Shown here: positions 8,859 through 18,578 of the stretch, in pieces | Numbering within the stretch: position 1 is the first letter of the stretch | How the letters are laid out: each line of letters opens with the position of its first letter | Assembly (NCBI GenBank): GCA_016710765.1 | Contig: JADJUJ010000004.1 | Coordinates: 1-64,000, forward strand | From: Lewinellaceae bacterium | Lineage (GTDB): Bacteria > Bacteroidota > Bacteroidia > Chitinophagales > Saprospiraceae | Direction of reading: 5' to 3' | DNA length: 64,000 nucleotides | Position numbers and translations under genes: made by a program | The notes under the pieces: model-generated | Told to the model about the DNA's origin: nothing | The model's input: only the letters and a program-made list of their open reading frames with translations | Databases searched by the model: none

Positions 8859-11757
8859 TTATAAAGTGGCTTTAACTTCGTTAATCACGTAGGTTTCAAT
8901 CACATCACCAACCTTTATGTCGTTGAAATTCTTGATTGTAACACCACACTCCATGCCATTTTTGATGTCTTTCACGTCTTCCTTGAAGCGTTTGAGCGAT
9001 CCAAACTCGGCATGCTGACCTTCGTTCACCGGATAAGCAACAATGCCATCGCGGATGATCCGGATATACTGATTGCGGTTGATCTTGCCTTCCTGCACGT
9101 AGCAACCGGCAACTGTACCCACTTTCGAAATCTTGTATACTTCGCGCACCTCGATCTGCCCCATGATTTGCTCCTCCTTGGTGGGTTCCAACATGCCCTC
9201 CATAGCAGCCTTGACTTCCTCAATGGCTTCATAGATGATAGAGTACATTTTGATTTCCACACCTTCTTTCTCTGCCAATTTGCGGGCACTAATAGAAGGA
9301 CGCACCTGAAAGCCAATAATAATGGCATCGGAGGCTGAAGCCAGCATGACATCGGAATCGGCAATCTGGCCAACGGCTTTGTGAATAACGTTGACCTGGA
9401 TTTTTTCCATGGACAGTTTGATGAGCGAGTCGCTAAGTGCTTCCACAGAACCGTCCACGTCACCTTTAACAATGAGGTTAAGTTCCTTAAAGTTGCCCAG
9501 GGCCAGTCGGCGGCCAATTTCTTCAAGGCTGATGCGCTTGTTGGCGCGGTTGGCCTGTTCGCGAAGAATCTGAGCCCGGCGGGTAGCAATTTCCCTGGCT
9601 TCTCCCTCTGTTGCCGTTTCTTTGATGGTTTCACCAGCCTGTGGTGCACCACTCAGACCCAACACCAGCACGGGCGTTGCAGGGCCTGCCGTTTTTACTT
9701 TCTTTCCGCGCTCGTTGAACATGGCCTTCACCTTACCGGAATACTCACCGGCAATGATGGGGTCACCATCGTTGAGGGTACCATTGGCCACCAATATTTT
9801 GGTGACATAACCACGGCCCTTGTCGAGCGAGGCTTCCAAAACAGTACCAATGGCACGACGGTTTGGATTGGCCCGGAGGTCGAGAATTTCTGCTTCCAGG
9901 AGTATTTTTTCGAGTAACTTGTCAATATTAGTGCCCTTTTTGGCGGAAATATCCTGGCTCTGGTATTTACCACCCCAGTCTTCCACCAGGAGGTTCATCT
10001 GTGCCAGTTCGCCTTTGATCCGTTCGGGATCGGCGCCGTCTTTATCAATCTTATTGATCGCAAAAATAATGGGTACACCTGCCGCCTGGGCGTGGCTGAT
10101 GGCTTCCTTGGTTTGAGGCATGATGCTGTCGTCTGCAGCCACCACGATCACAGCGACGTCGGTTGCTTTGGCACCACGAGCACGCATAGCGGTAAATGCT
10201 TCGTGACCCGGTGTATCCAGGAAGGTGATTTTTTTGGCCTCTTTGCCTTCACCTACCATTACTTCGTAAGCGCCGATGTGCTGGGTAATACCCCCGGCCT
10301 CACCGCCAGCCACGTTGGCGCTGCGGATGTGGTCGAGCAAGGAGGTTTTACCGTGGTCAACGTGGCCCATGACGGTTACAATTGGCTGACGAGGCAACAT
10401 GTCCTTGGGATCGTCGACTTCCTCTTCTCCCACTTCTACCTGCTCCTCGGCACTGATAAACTGAACTTCATGTCCAAATTCGCTGGCCACCACCTCAATG
10501 ATTTCAGCATCGAGGCGCTGGTTGATGGAAACGAAAATGCCCAGGGTCATACAAGAGCGGATTACATCGGCTGGCTTGATGTTCATGAGGAAGCCAGGTC
10601 AGAAACCGAAATAAATTCGGTTACCTGCAATTTGCTTCCGCTTTCCAGTTCAGCCAATTCGGCCTGTTCAGCACGTTCACGCTTCACATCGCGCTTATCG
10701 CGGCGAATCTTTTGGCGTTTCCGACCGGAGCCTGCGCCCATACGGGCCATCGTCTGGCGGATTTTATCTTCAATTTCCTTTTGGGAAACTTCTTTGGGTT
10801 CATCTTTGCGGCCCTTACCCTTGCGGTCACCCTGATTGCCCGCAATAGTTGCCTGTATGGTGGCTGCAGTAACGGGTTGTTGTACCTTTTTGCGCTTCCG
10901 CTTCCGCTTTTCGCTGTCGCTGGCAGAAGTACTTGGCGTGCCAGGCGTGCCTGGTTTGGCAGTGCCTGGTGCACCGGGTCGGCCACGGCCGCCTTTTTGG
11001 GCTTCCTTCTTTTTGTCGCTCTCTGAAGGTTTTTTCTCCAGATTTATACGGCCCAGGATCTTCAAACCACGCAATTGTGGTGAATCAGCGCGATACAGCT
11101 CTTGTGAAGCGGGCTCTTCTGTTGCGGTGGGAGCGCTTTCAGCAGGTGCGGGTTCTGCAGGAGGAGCTTTGGGCGGGACAGGTGCCTGGGGCTTAGGCTC
11201 TTCGGGCAGCTTAGCCTGAACAGGCTTCGTCTTTTCCGGAGCAATCTCAGGTTCCGGAGCCTTTTCAGGAGCCGGAGTTTCCGCTTGGGGCCGCTTTCTT
11301 GGCGCGTTTAAGTCTATTTTTCCTACAATACGCAAAGCAGGCCGCTCCCGAGGGGCAGGCTGTTCTGGCGTCGCAGGCGTTTCCGGCTTTGGTGCAGGAT
11401 CCGGCGCTGGCGCTGGGGCTGGTTCCTTTGCCACAGGTGGAGCTGCCACCGGTGGTGGCGCAACAGGGCTGGGGCTGGGAGCTGCCGGTGGTGCGGGAGC
11501 CACAGGAGGTGGCGCTGGGGCACTAGGTTCCGGAGAAGAAGGTTCTTTTTTAAGCGTGGGGCGGGCAAGTTTGTCCGCCTCCTGTTTGATAGCCAGGTCC
11601 TTCTGAAACTCCTTGCGGAGAACGCCCAACATTTCGTCGGTGATCTCGGCCGTAGGTTTGTCCTCCACATTGGGGAAGCCCTTTTCATGAAGGGTCTCCA
11701 CAATCGTGTGCAAGCCTACGTTTAACTCCTGGTTACCTTTATAAGTTTTAATGCCAT
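8859..11757 (-). CDS. infB: Translation initiation factor IF-2 (two single-base frameshifts)
   Basis: IF-2 brings initiator tRNA to the small ribosomal subunit. Read from the ATG at 11757, the protein opens as MALKLIKVT and is broken near 11730. It resumes as ELNVGLHTIVETL, runs through a long Pro/Ala/Lys-rich linker, and breaks again near 10586 after VSDLAS. It then continues MNIKPADVIRSCMTLGIF into the GTPase domain: G1 GHVDHGKTSLLD, G3 DTPGHEAF, G4 NKID. Domains II to IV follow to the end. Joined length is about 966 residues, usual for Bacteroidota. The gene is essential, so two single-base losses are best read as consensus errors. It is the last gene of rimP-nusA-infB. Confidence 0.93.
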
Positions 11758-11895
11758 GCAGTGGTTTTTCCTGCTAAAAAATTTGCGATGCAAAGTTACG
11801 ATAAAAAAGTTTCCCTGATCCGGCAACTAAAGGATAGAATCGCTAATAAAGTTCCGGACGCACTAAAAACTATGAATCGCTATCTTCTTCGTCTT

Positions 11896-13353
11896 TCACT
11901 TTTGTTTTGCTTTTTGCCTTAGTCTTGGGTTTTCATCTGCATCTTCTGCAATGACCTCTGCTTTGGCCTTGCTTCTAGTCTTTTTGGGCGCAACTGGTTC
12001 TGCTTCCGCTGCTGGTGCAGCAGCGATAGTAGCTTCAACTGTTTCTGTCAATTCAGCATCTGCAACTTCAGTAGCCGGTGTTTCCACCGCATTTGCAGGC
12101 GTTTCATCGTCATTACCCTCTTCAAATTCGTTGGCCAGGATGCGCATAACTTCCTGTACGGTTTCCTCTTCAAGGTCAGTACGGCGCACAATTTCGTCAG
12201 GGTTCAGTTCCAAAACCTGACGCGCAGTATCGCAGCCGATACCCTTGAGGGCTTCAATCACCCATGCTTCGATTTCGTCGCTGAATTCTTCCAAATCTAC
12301 GTCGTCAATCTCATACTCGGCCTGGTTGCGGTATACATCTATTTCGTAACCTGTCAGTTTGCTGGCAAGTTTGATGTTCGAGCCACCTTTTCCAATGGCC
12401 AGGCTCACCTGATCGGCATCCAGGTACACCGCAGCGTGCATGCGCTCATTGTCGAGATCGATGTTGCTGATCTTGGCCGGCGTCAGGCTACGTTGGATAT
12501 ACAGGGTAACGTTGTTGGTATAATTGATAATATCGATGTTCTCGTTGCGCAGCTCGCGAACGATGCCGTGGATACGACTTCCTTTCATACCTACACAAGC
12601 GCCGACTGGATCGATGCGATCGTCGTGGCTTTCCACCGCAACTTTAGCACGCTCACCAGGGAGGCGTACGATATTTTTCACTTCAATGATTCCGTCTTCA
12701 ATTTCAGGCACCTCGCCTTCCAATAATTTGCGCAGGAAGCCTGGGTCGGTACGGCTCAACATGATGTAAGGTGTGTTGTTACGCATGTCCACCTTCTTGA
12801 TGATGCCCCGAACCACGTCGCCTTTGCGATAATAATCACCGCGAATCATTTCAGTGCGCGGGAGCACCAGTTCGTTGCCGGTGGCATCGTCGAGTACCAG
12901 CATTTCCTTTTTCATCACCTGGCTGATTTCACCGGTAACCATTTCAAAAACACGCTCGGAGTACTTGCGGAATACTTCGTCTTTCTCCAGTTCCATGATT
13001 CGGGAAACCAGGGTCTGGCGAGCGGCCATGATGGCACGGCGGCCAAAGTCTTCAATAGACAATTGCTCGTAGCACTCATCACCGACATTCAGCGACTCGT
13101 CTATGCGTGCCGCTTCTGATACCGCCAGCTGGCTGCGATCTTCCGTTACCTCGCCATCAGCGACGACCTCCCGGACGCGCCAGATTTCCAGGTCGCCTTT
13201 GTTGGTATTGACGATCACGTCGAAGTTATCATCTGTACCGTATTTCTTTTTGATCAGGGTGCGGAATACGTCCTCCAACACACGCACCATGGTCGGGCGA
13301 TCTATATTTTTTCCCGATTTAAAGTCCGAGAAAACATCAACTAAGTTTACCAT
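11896..13353 (-). CDS. nusA: Transcription termination/antitermination factor NusA
   Basis: Binds RNA polymerase and modulates pausing, termination and antitermination. The 485-residue frame has the N-terminal polymerase-binding domain, an S1 domain (EMIRGDYYRKGDVVRGII), and KH domains (VGACVGMKGSRIHGIVREL and VSLAIGKGGSNIKLA). A helix-hairpin-helix-like part and an acidic/Ala-rich tail follow. The last 10 residues (RLRQKAKQK) look out of frame. One added base in the preceding C-run gives KTKAKSKTKVKDEEDSDS and a stop at 11870, a more typical end. It follows rimP and precedes infB, the widely conserved operon order. Confidence 0.95.
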   Translation of the reverse strand: MVNLVDVFSDFKSGKNIDRPTMVRVLEDVFRTLIKKKYGTDDNFDVIVNTNKGDLEIWRVREVVADGEVTEDRSQLAVSEAARIDESLNVGDECYEQLSIEDFGRRAIMAARQTLVSRIMELEKDEVFRKYSERVFEMVTGEISQVMKKEMLVLDDATGNELVLPRTEMIRGDYYRKGDVVRGIIKKVDMRNNTPYIMLSRTDPGFLRKLLEGEVPEIEDGIIEVKNIVRLPGERAKVAVESHDDRIDPVGACVGMKGSRIHGIVRELRNENIDIINYTNNVTLYIQRSLTPAKISNIDLDNERMHAAVYLDADQVSLAIGKGGSNIKLASKLTGYEIDVYRNQAEYEIDDVDLEEFSDEIEAWVIEALKGIGCDTARQVLELNPDEIVRRTDLEEETVQEVMRILANEFEEGNDDETPANAVETPATEVADAELTETVEATIAAAPAAEAEPVAPKKTRSKAKAEVIAEDADENPRLRQKAKQK

Positions 13354-13414
13354 AACAAGAGTATGATGAAAAATTTGAAATATCCATTGGGCGCAAGCCC
13401 TGGGTTTTTTATGT

Positions 13415-13892
13415 TTAAAATACTGCTTTTACAAGCGCTTTTTCAATTTGATCAAAAGGGATTGAAACCTCAACCAGCACTTCCTTTTTCTTTTTTCCGT
13501 CTCTTTCTACCACCAATTGCTCGAGCATTATTTGCTGCTCGTCGGCGCCTTTCAGGATCCCGGTTTGCTGGGTTTTGTCGAGCAGCGTGACCTCCAGGGT
13601 ACGACCAATGTTTTTATGGTACTGCCGTAAAAATTTTAGTGGGCGATTCAGTCCTGGGCTGCTGACTTCCAGCACGTATGTGCTGCCCAATCACCCTTTT
13701 CATCAATAAAACTTTCCAAATAGCGACTGATGTGCTGGCATTTGTCAAAGGAAAATCCAGAGTCTGCATCCAAAAAACCAATAATCGGTTGTTTGGCTTC
13801 ATTTCAATATCGACGGTAAAGCAATCATTGTACGCCTCATCAGCGACAAATTTTTCTTCCAGCAGTCCGGCAATGCGTTCGGTAATCTCCAT
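13415..13892 (-). CDS. rimP: Ribosome maturation factor RimP (two single-base frameshifts)
   Basis: RimP assists assembly of the 30S subunit. The start is MEITERIAGLLEEKF. The frame breaks at a run of six T in the coding strand after NNRLLVF; the correct frame continues DADSGFSFDKCQHISRYLE. It breaks again at a G-run before STYVLEVSSPGLNRPLKF, the family's signature motif, and then runs intact to FDQIEKALVKAVF. Joined length is about 159 residues, normal. Two homopolymer indels in one small conserved gene point to consensus error. Position immediately before nusA is the standard arrangement. Confidence 0.9.
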
Positions 13893-13924
13893 AAAATTAT
13901 TACGTCGGTATCCTTTTGGAAAGC

Positions 13925-13951
13925 AAAGAGGGAACCCGTGGCTCCCTCTTT
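13925..13951 (-). other. Leader hairpin before rimP-nusA-infB
   Basis: A perfect 9-bp stem (plus strand 13925-13933 with 13943-13951) with a 9-base loop lies between the inferred promoter at 13976 and the rimP start at 13892. It would form in the operon's 5' untranslated RNA. On the minus strand it is followed only by an imperfect T-rich stretch. It may be a weak attenuator, or the terminator of the preceding DUF2721 gene. Confidence 0.4.
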
Positions 13952-13975
13952 TCACTTTTCCCATTAAATGTGGCG

Positions 13976-14006
13976 CAAAGATACAGCGTCTGCGTCACTT
14001 TTACAA
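13976..14006 (-). promoter_or_regulatory. Promoter of the rimP-nusA-infB operon
   Basis: On the minus strand, TTG is followed after 20 bp by TATCTTTG (plus-strand CAAAGATA at 13976-13983). This matches the Bacteroidota consensus with -33 TTTG and -7 TAnnTTTG. Transcription would begin about 75-80 bp before the rimP start codon. Confidence 0.6.
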
Positions 14007-14014
14007 CTGTTCGC

Positions 14015-14422
14015 TTATTGTTGCAGCTTTTCTTTTTCCTCCAGGTCGCGCAGCAACACATTGAGGGCACCTGCTGAAAGGGATATTTCCAGCAGACTAA
14101 TGACCAAAGAGCTGATCATCAGCAACAGGCTGACCGCAAACAACACCTTTGCCCAGGTTTGCCATCCTTCATAAATCATAAACATCGTTACCATGCAACT
14201 CAGAATACTGCCAACGCCCAGTACCTGCATCTTCTGGATAAGCCCAAGCCGGCGTTTTAGGTTGGAAATCTGGACGATTAGGGACATTTGCTGCTTACTT
14301 TCATAATCGGAATACAACCTTCGAATCAGGTTGGCAATGGCTAAAAACTTGTTGGTATACGCCAAAAAAAGGAGCGAAATGGCCGGAAATAAAAGCGCAG
14401 GGGTTTGAATGGTGACGTCCAT
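14015..14422 (-). CDS. DUF2721 membrane protein
   Basis: 135 residues from MDVTIQTPALLFPAISLLFLAY. The layout of one N-terminal helix, a charged helical middle (residues 25-65), and two C-terminal membrane helices (near residues 70-90 and 95-115) is that of DUF2721 proteins, whose role is unknown. A longer upstream frame exists, but the extra 85 residues have no family character and lie in the probable promoter region. The C-terminus is charged (DLEEKEKLQQ). It is divergent from the secreted protein at 14791. Confidence 0.7.
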   Translation of the reverse strand: MDVTIQTPALLFPAISLLFLAYTNKFLAIANLIRRLYSDYESKQQMSLIVQISNLKRRLGLIQKMQVLGVGSILSCMVTMFMIYEGWQTWAKVLFAVSLLLMISSLVISLLEISLSAGALNVLLRDLEEKEKLQQ

Positions 14423-14790
14423 GAGTGTTGGATTGGTGTTGATGAATCTGGGTAAAAGCCCTGGATCTAGCCTTTGGATTTGCCCCGAAGAATTGAGTAT
14501 TGATTTCCCACTGCCAAATAAAACAAATCTGCCTGGATAAAGATGTAAACAATATACATTAATCATTCGCAACACAATTCCCATAACACTTGATCCCAGC
14601 CACCTCAAATATCGCTGGAAAAACGGGCTTGTTTCAGGTTGGATATGGTGAATAAATGCCGGTAAAATGCTTGCCATTTAAATTTTTATCATCTTTATGG
14701 TTCGGCTTAATGAAAATGAACATCCTGGCTGTATACTGGAAAGCCAGCACATGCTCATCAAAAACACAAACTACCCTGCTCATGTCCTTT
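14423..14790. other. Divergent intergenic region
   Basis: 368 bp between the DUF2721 gene (minus) and the secreted oxidoreductase-like gene (plus). It is AT-richer than its neighbours. Weak promoter-like elements occur on each strand (plus TATCATCTTTA near 14688; minus TTTACATCTTTA near 14540), but none matches the full consensus. No RNA gene or repeat was seen. Confidence 0.4.
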
Positions 14791-16368
14791 ATGAAAAAAC
14801 ACATTCTTACCACATTTTTCCTGGCGTTTACTGTCCTGTCGTTGCAGGCACAAACCATCAACTGGGCAACCGACATTGCCCCAATCCTGTACAACCATTG
14901 TGTGCAATGCCATCGCGACGGCGGCATTGGCGGCTTTTCGCTGGTTGGTTACAACAATGCCTATTCCAACCGCTATGGCATCCTGGATGCCACAGAAAAC
15001 AAAAGAATGCCACCATGGAAAGCCAATCCGGAGTATCGCCATTTCCGGGGTGAAAACGTGCTCAACCCCAGCCAACTTTCCGCCATCGAACAATGGGTGA
15101 ATGCGAATGCACCAGCCGGCGATCTTGGCCAGGCACCGCCCGACCCTGTTTTTACCATCGGCTCTGAAATCGGACAGCCCGATGAAGTACTGCAAACACC
15201 GCTTTATACCATGACTTCCCAATACGACGAGTACCGTTGTTTTGTGATTCCTTCCGGCCTTCAGGCCGATGCTTTTTTACGTGGCCTTGAAGTGATACCT
15301 GGCAACCACGAAGCCGTGCACCACGTATTGGTGTTTGAAGACACCACCGGCCAGGCCAAAATTCTGGATCAGCAGACACCCGAACCAGGGTATGTAAGTT
15401 TTGGCGGCATCAACGTACAAGATGCGCGACTGGTTGGCGCCTGGGTTCCCGGTTCACGCCCGGAGCTCTTCCCTGAATTTATGGGGGTCAAACTGCATAA
15501 AAATTCGGATCTCGTGCTGCAGGTTCACTTCCCGGCAGCCGCCGTTGGAATGAGTGAATCCAGTACCGTAAACCTGTTTTTCACCCCCACTACGCAGGGT
15601 GTGCGGGAAGTGGCTATCTCACCGGTACTGAACCACGGTCCGCTTTCGCTGGAAGGATTTCCGCTGAATATTCCAGCCAATGCTGTAAAAACCTACCATG
15701 CCAAATACACGGTTCCGGCCAATGTTTCCCTGATCTCGATTGCCCCGCACATGCACCTGATCGGAACGAGCATGATCTGTTATGGCGTTACACTACAAGG
15801 AGACACTATTCCCCTGATCGACATTCCGGAGTGGGATTTTCATTGGCAGGGCGCTTATACCTTCCAAAAGGTGGAAAAAATACCGTTTGGAACCAAACTT
15901 CACGCCTACGCTGTATACGACAATACCCTCAACAACCCGAACAATCCCAACAACCCACCTCAGACCGTGACGGCAGGTGAAGCAACCACCGACGAAATGA
16001 TGCTGGTGTACTTTACTTACATGCTTTACCAGGCTGGCGACGAAAACATCGTGCTCGACAGCACGCTGCTCAGTTCTGCGGTGCACCAACCCGATCAAGC
16101 CTCCGTCTTTCAGGACTTGCAGGTTAGCCCCAATCCGGCACAGACAGAAGTGACCCTCCAGTATACCTTGCTGGAAAACACCGATGTGTTGGCTGAGATT
16201 TTGAATACCGATGGCCGCAGTGTAAAAATATTCGCACTCAAACCCAATCTTTCCGCCGGGACCTACACAGAAAAAGTGCTGGTCGCCGACTTGCCTCCAG
16301 GCATGTATTTTATTCGCTTGCAAGCAGCCAATGGCGCCGCTCAGGTAAGCCGCTTGATCAAGTCGTAG
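14791..16368 (+). CDS. Secreted cytochrome-like + copper monooxygenase-like (PHM fold) protein, T9SS
   Basis: 525 residues with a Sec signal (MKKHILTTFFLAFTVLSLQAQ). A short N-terminal domain carries one haem-type CVQCH motif (residues 37-41). Two domains follow resembling the copper type II, ascorbate-dependent monooxygenase (peptidylglycine hydroxylase) fold. Candidate copper ligands are in the expected order: H177-H178 (EAVHHVLVF), H246 (LQVHF), H320 and H322 (APHMHLIG), and M403/M404 (TDEMMLVYF). The C-terminus is a T9SS type A sorting domain (QVSPNPAQTEVTL onward), so the protein should be exported to the surface. The enzyme activity and substrate are not known. The start was chosen for the signal peptide; the frame is open further upstream. 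Confidence 0.8.
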   Translation: MKKHILTTFFLAFTVLSLQAQTINWATDIAPILYNHCVQCHRDGGIGGFSLVGYNNAYSNRYGILDATENKRMPPWKANPEYRHFRGENVLNPSQLSAIEQWVNANAPAGDLGQAPPDPVFTIGSEIGQPDEVLQTPLYTMTSQYDEYRCFVIPSGLQADAFLRGLEVIPGNHEAVHHVLVFEDTTGQAKILDQQTPEPGYVSFGGINVQDARLVGAWVPGSRPELFPEFMGVKLHKNSDLVLQVHFPAAAVGMSESSTVNLFFTPTTQGVREVAISPVLNHGPLSLEGFPLNIPANAVKTYHAKYTVPANVSLISIAPHMHLIGTSMICYGVTLQGDTIPLIDIPEWDFHWQGAYTFQKVEKIPFGTKLHAYAVYDNTLNNPNNPNNPPQTVTAGEATTDEMMLVYFTYMLYQAGDENIVLDSTLLSSAVHQPDQASVFQDLQVSPNPAQTEVTLQYTLLENTDVLAEILNTDGRSVKIFALKPNLSAGTYTEKVLVADLPPGMYFIRLQAANGAAQVSRLIKS

Positions 16369-16392
16369 TGCCCTCAGGCAAACACGCCTCCC

Positions 16393-16438
16393 AAAAGTGC
16401 TGTATTTGGTAACCCGCCATTTGCAGCACTTTTTTTAT
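16393..16438 (+). terminator. Rho-independent terminator after the PHM-like gene
   Basis: A 10-bp stem (AAAAGTGCTG at 16393 with its complement at 16424-16433) and a 21-base loop, followed by a T-run. It lies 25 bp after the stop codon on the plus strand. Confidence 0.8.
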
Positions 16439-16522
16439 CCGAAAACCTGGCCAGTAGATTTGAAAACGAAACATAAACTTTTGCTAATGAAAAACAAAAG
16501 TTCGGCATTGCCAAACAACAGG

Positions 16523-16554
16523 TTTGCTTCGTACTCCGTCTTTCCCTATCTTTG
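16523..16554 (+). promoter_or_regulatory. Promoter of radC
   Basis: TTTG (16523-16526), a 20-bp spacer and TATCTTTG (16547-16554) give an exact match to the Bacteroidota -33/-7 consensus. It lies about 40 bp before the chosen radC start. Confidence 0.75.
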
Positions 16555-16595
16555 AAAACCCAATGTGTCAACGTTTATACCTTAAAAAACCACTA

Positions 16596-17294
16596 ATGTC
16601 TGACCCCACTACCTCCAAGGCCATCACGGCCTGGGCCGAAGAAGACCGTCCCCGTGAAAAACTGGCAACCAAAGGGCGATTTGCCCTCACCGATGCCGAA
16701 TTACTGGCCATTTTACTGGGTTCCGGCTCTGCCGGAGAAACGGCACTGGGTTTGGCCCAGCGCCTGCTCGCTGCTGCCGACAATAGCCTGCACGACCTGG
16801 GCAAACGCCCCCTGCCCGACCTGCGCCGATTTAAAGGTATCGGCATGGCCAAAGCCATTACCATTATTGCTGCCATGGAACTTGGCCGGCGCCGGCAACT
16901 CGCCGATTTGCGCGAACGCCCAAAAATCAGCAGCAGCCGCGATGCCCAAAAAGTAATCGCCTCGCTGCTGACCGACCTTTACCACGAAGAGTTCTGGCTT
17001 ATTTTGCTCAACAAAGCCAACGAAGTTATTGCACGTGAACGCATGAGCAGCGGAGGGATGGCCGGCACCGTTGTAGACACCAAGATGTTGTTCAAAGCGG
17101 CCATTGACGCCCGCGCTGCGGCCATTATTGCGGTACACAACCATCCCTCAGGCAACCTTCAACCCAGTCAGGCCGACATCGACCTGACCCGCCGGCTGCG
17201 CAAAGCAGGCGAATTGCTCGACCTGCCCCTCCTCGATCATCTTATCATATCAGAAAGGGGATACTACAGTTTTGCCGATGAGGGGATGCTGTGA
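16596..17294 (+). CDS. radC: RadC family protein (JAB/MPN domain)
   Basis: 232 residues, with the start at MSDPTTSK because the promoter lies inside the longer frame. The N-terminal part has a UPF0758 helix-hairpin-helix region (LRRFKGIGMAKAITIIAAMELGRR). The C-terminal part is a JAB1/MPN metalloprotease-like domain with the zinc-site motif AVHNHPSGNLQPSQAD and the upstream catalytic-type Glu. RadC was once linked to DNA repair, but its real activity is unresolved in the literature. It stands alone under its own promoter. Confidence 0.93.
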   Translation: MSDPTTSKAITAWAEEDRPREKLATKGRFALTDAELLAILLGSGSAGETALGLAQRLLAAADNSLHDLGKRPLPDLRRFKGIGMAKAITIIAAMELGRRRQLADLRERPKISSSRDAQKVIASLLTDLYHEEFWLILLNKANEVIARERMSSGGMAGTVVDTKMLFKAAIDARAAAIIAVHNHPSGNLQPSQADIDLTRRLRKAGELLDLPLLDHLIISERGYYSFADEGML

Positions 17295-17387
17295 AAATGA
17301 TGCAGCTTACCTATCTTTAATGGGTCTTTAACAATGGGTTACTGGCCGATTGGCTGTAGCACTTGTCCGCACCGTTTCAGTTATCAA

Positions 17388-17810
17388 ATGAAGTACATGC
17401 AACGCAACAAACAAACATTTATCCACAGCCTTTTGCTTTCTGTTATCTTACTGCTGCAGGCCTGTAGCCAGGCCAATAAGTGCGCGCCCCCGCAAGGTGC
17501 CTGGGAAAACGGCGATGGGCAAACAGTGGTTTTTCAAGAAAATGGCCAGTTGCTTTGGCTGGATCGCTTTGGCAGCAGCGTGGATACTACGGTTGCTAGT
17601 TTCCAATTCAATTGCCAAAGCAACCCCGTTACACTGGATATCCAGGATTTCAAGGCAGGGCCTTTCAGGGGTAAAACGCTTTATGGAATTATGGAATGGA
17701 GCAGCGACACTACTCTCCGCCTCCGTTACGAGGCCGGATCCAGTGCAGCCTCAAGGCCTAAAGCATTCGACAGTGACCTTACCCAGCAATTTGTTAAGGT
17801 AACCCAATAG
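17388..17810 (+). CDS. Hypothetical lipoprotein
   Basis: About 140 residues starting MKYMQRNKQ (a second ATG three codons later is equally possible). It has a hydrophobic signal and lipobox LLLQAC, so it should be a lipid-anchored envelope protein. The body, beginning GAWENGDGQTVVFQENGQLLWLD, resembles small lipocalin-like or YxeA-like beta-rich modules, but I do not assign a family. It is followed by a hairpin shared with the convergent gene. Confidence 0.7.
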   Translation: MKYMQRNKQTFIHSLLLSVILLLQACSQANKCAPPQGAWENGDGQTVVFQENGQLLWLDRFGSSVDTTVASFQFNCQSNPVTLDIQDFKAGPFRGKTLYGIMEWSSDTTLRLRYEAGSSAASRPKAFDSDLTQQFVKVTQ

Positions 17811-17849
17811 GGAGCAGGGCTGAATTAACCAGCCCCGTCCCCTATTGGG
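17803..17849. terminator. Hairpin between convergent genes
   Basis: A long interrupted stem (CCCAATAGGG at the left paired with CCCTATTGGG at the right, plus an inner AGGGCTG/CAGCCC stem) starts within the stop region of the lipoprotein gene. It ends 10 bp before the stop of the convergent gene. There is no strong T-run on either side, so bidirectional termination is inferred. Confidence 0.5.
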
Positions 17850-17858
17850 ATGCATTTT

Positions 17859-18416
17859 CTAAAATTTCATACCAACGGTCACCACCGCTGAGGAAATAAA
17901 GCCGGCATTGAGCCCAAAGGAGCCATCGCGTACTTCGCTGGGTGCAGCAATATTTACACCAACACCTGGTATGGTTTCGAGGTTCAGAAAAAAGATCCGG
18001 TTGATGTCGTATTGCAGCCCAAGGATATAACCAAAGCCAAGGTTCAGATCCACCAAAACATCCTCATTTTGCGCCTGTAAATTGAATCCACCACCGAATT
18101 CTGGCCCACGGCAAAAACTGAATTTATCACTCAGCGCTTTCCGTTTTTCCAGGCCGTAACGCAATCCGAACCCCAGCCCAAAACTAGCCGCATCTGAGTC
18201 AGGATATACCTGCAAATTAAGGTTACCAAAGGAGGCCCGCCAACGCGCATAGCGGTTTTCCGATTTTGCTTTCTTGTACACCAGGCTGAAACTGTTGTAC
18301 CCACCAAAATTAATGTTGTCGAAACGGACGCCCAGTTCCCGGGGAGCAGAAGTTTGGGCCTCAAGGCTAAAAGTCAGTAACAGCAAACAAGGCAATAGCA
18401 GCAATAGTTTTTTCAT
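17859..18416 (-). CDS. Hypothetical outer-membrane beta-barrel protein
   Basis: 185 residues with a clear signal peptide (MKKLLLLLPCLLLLTFSLEAQ). Alternating hydrophobic/polar strands and Gly/aromatic-rich segments (FGLGFGLRYGLEKR, LNLGFGYILGLQYDINR) end in VVTVGMKF; a terminal Phe is typical of outer-membrane barrels. No specific family is recognised. It is downstream of, and on the same strand as, pckA, but separated by the pckA terminator. Confidence 0.65.
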   Translation of the reverse strand: MKKLLLLLPCLLLLTFSLEAQTSAPRELGVRFDNINFGGYNSFSLVYKKAKSENRYARWRASFGNLNLQVYPDSDAASFGLGFGLRYGLEKRKALSDKFSFCRGPEFGGGFNLQAQNEDVLVDLNLGFGYILGLQYDINRIFFLNLETIPGVGVNIAAPSEVRDGSFGLNAGFISSAVVTVGMKF

Positions 18417-18519
18417 GGATTTGGATGTTTATGGTGTGAATAATAGTAGAAAGAACCTACGATTTTTGCAAAACGCTGGGTGGAGCTTCTGGCTTTAACA
18501 AAACTATAACCCAACACAA

Positions 18520-18556
18520 AAAACGGCACCTGAACAATACATTCAGATGCCGTTTT
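18520..18556 (-). terminator. Terminator of pckA
   Basis: A 9-bp stem (AAAACGGCA with TGCCGTTTT) extended by CTGA/TTCAG with one mismatch. On the minus strand it is followed by a T-run. It lies 23 bp after the pckA stop. Confidence 0.8.
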
Positions 18557-18578
18557 AGGGTAGCAAAAAAAGGTTGGT

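Noticed and set aside
10583..10590. Programmed frameshift in infB
   Set aside because: No slippery heptamer or downstream structure at the junction, and a second unrelated break exists in the same gene; indel error fits better.
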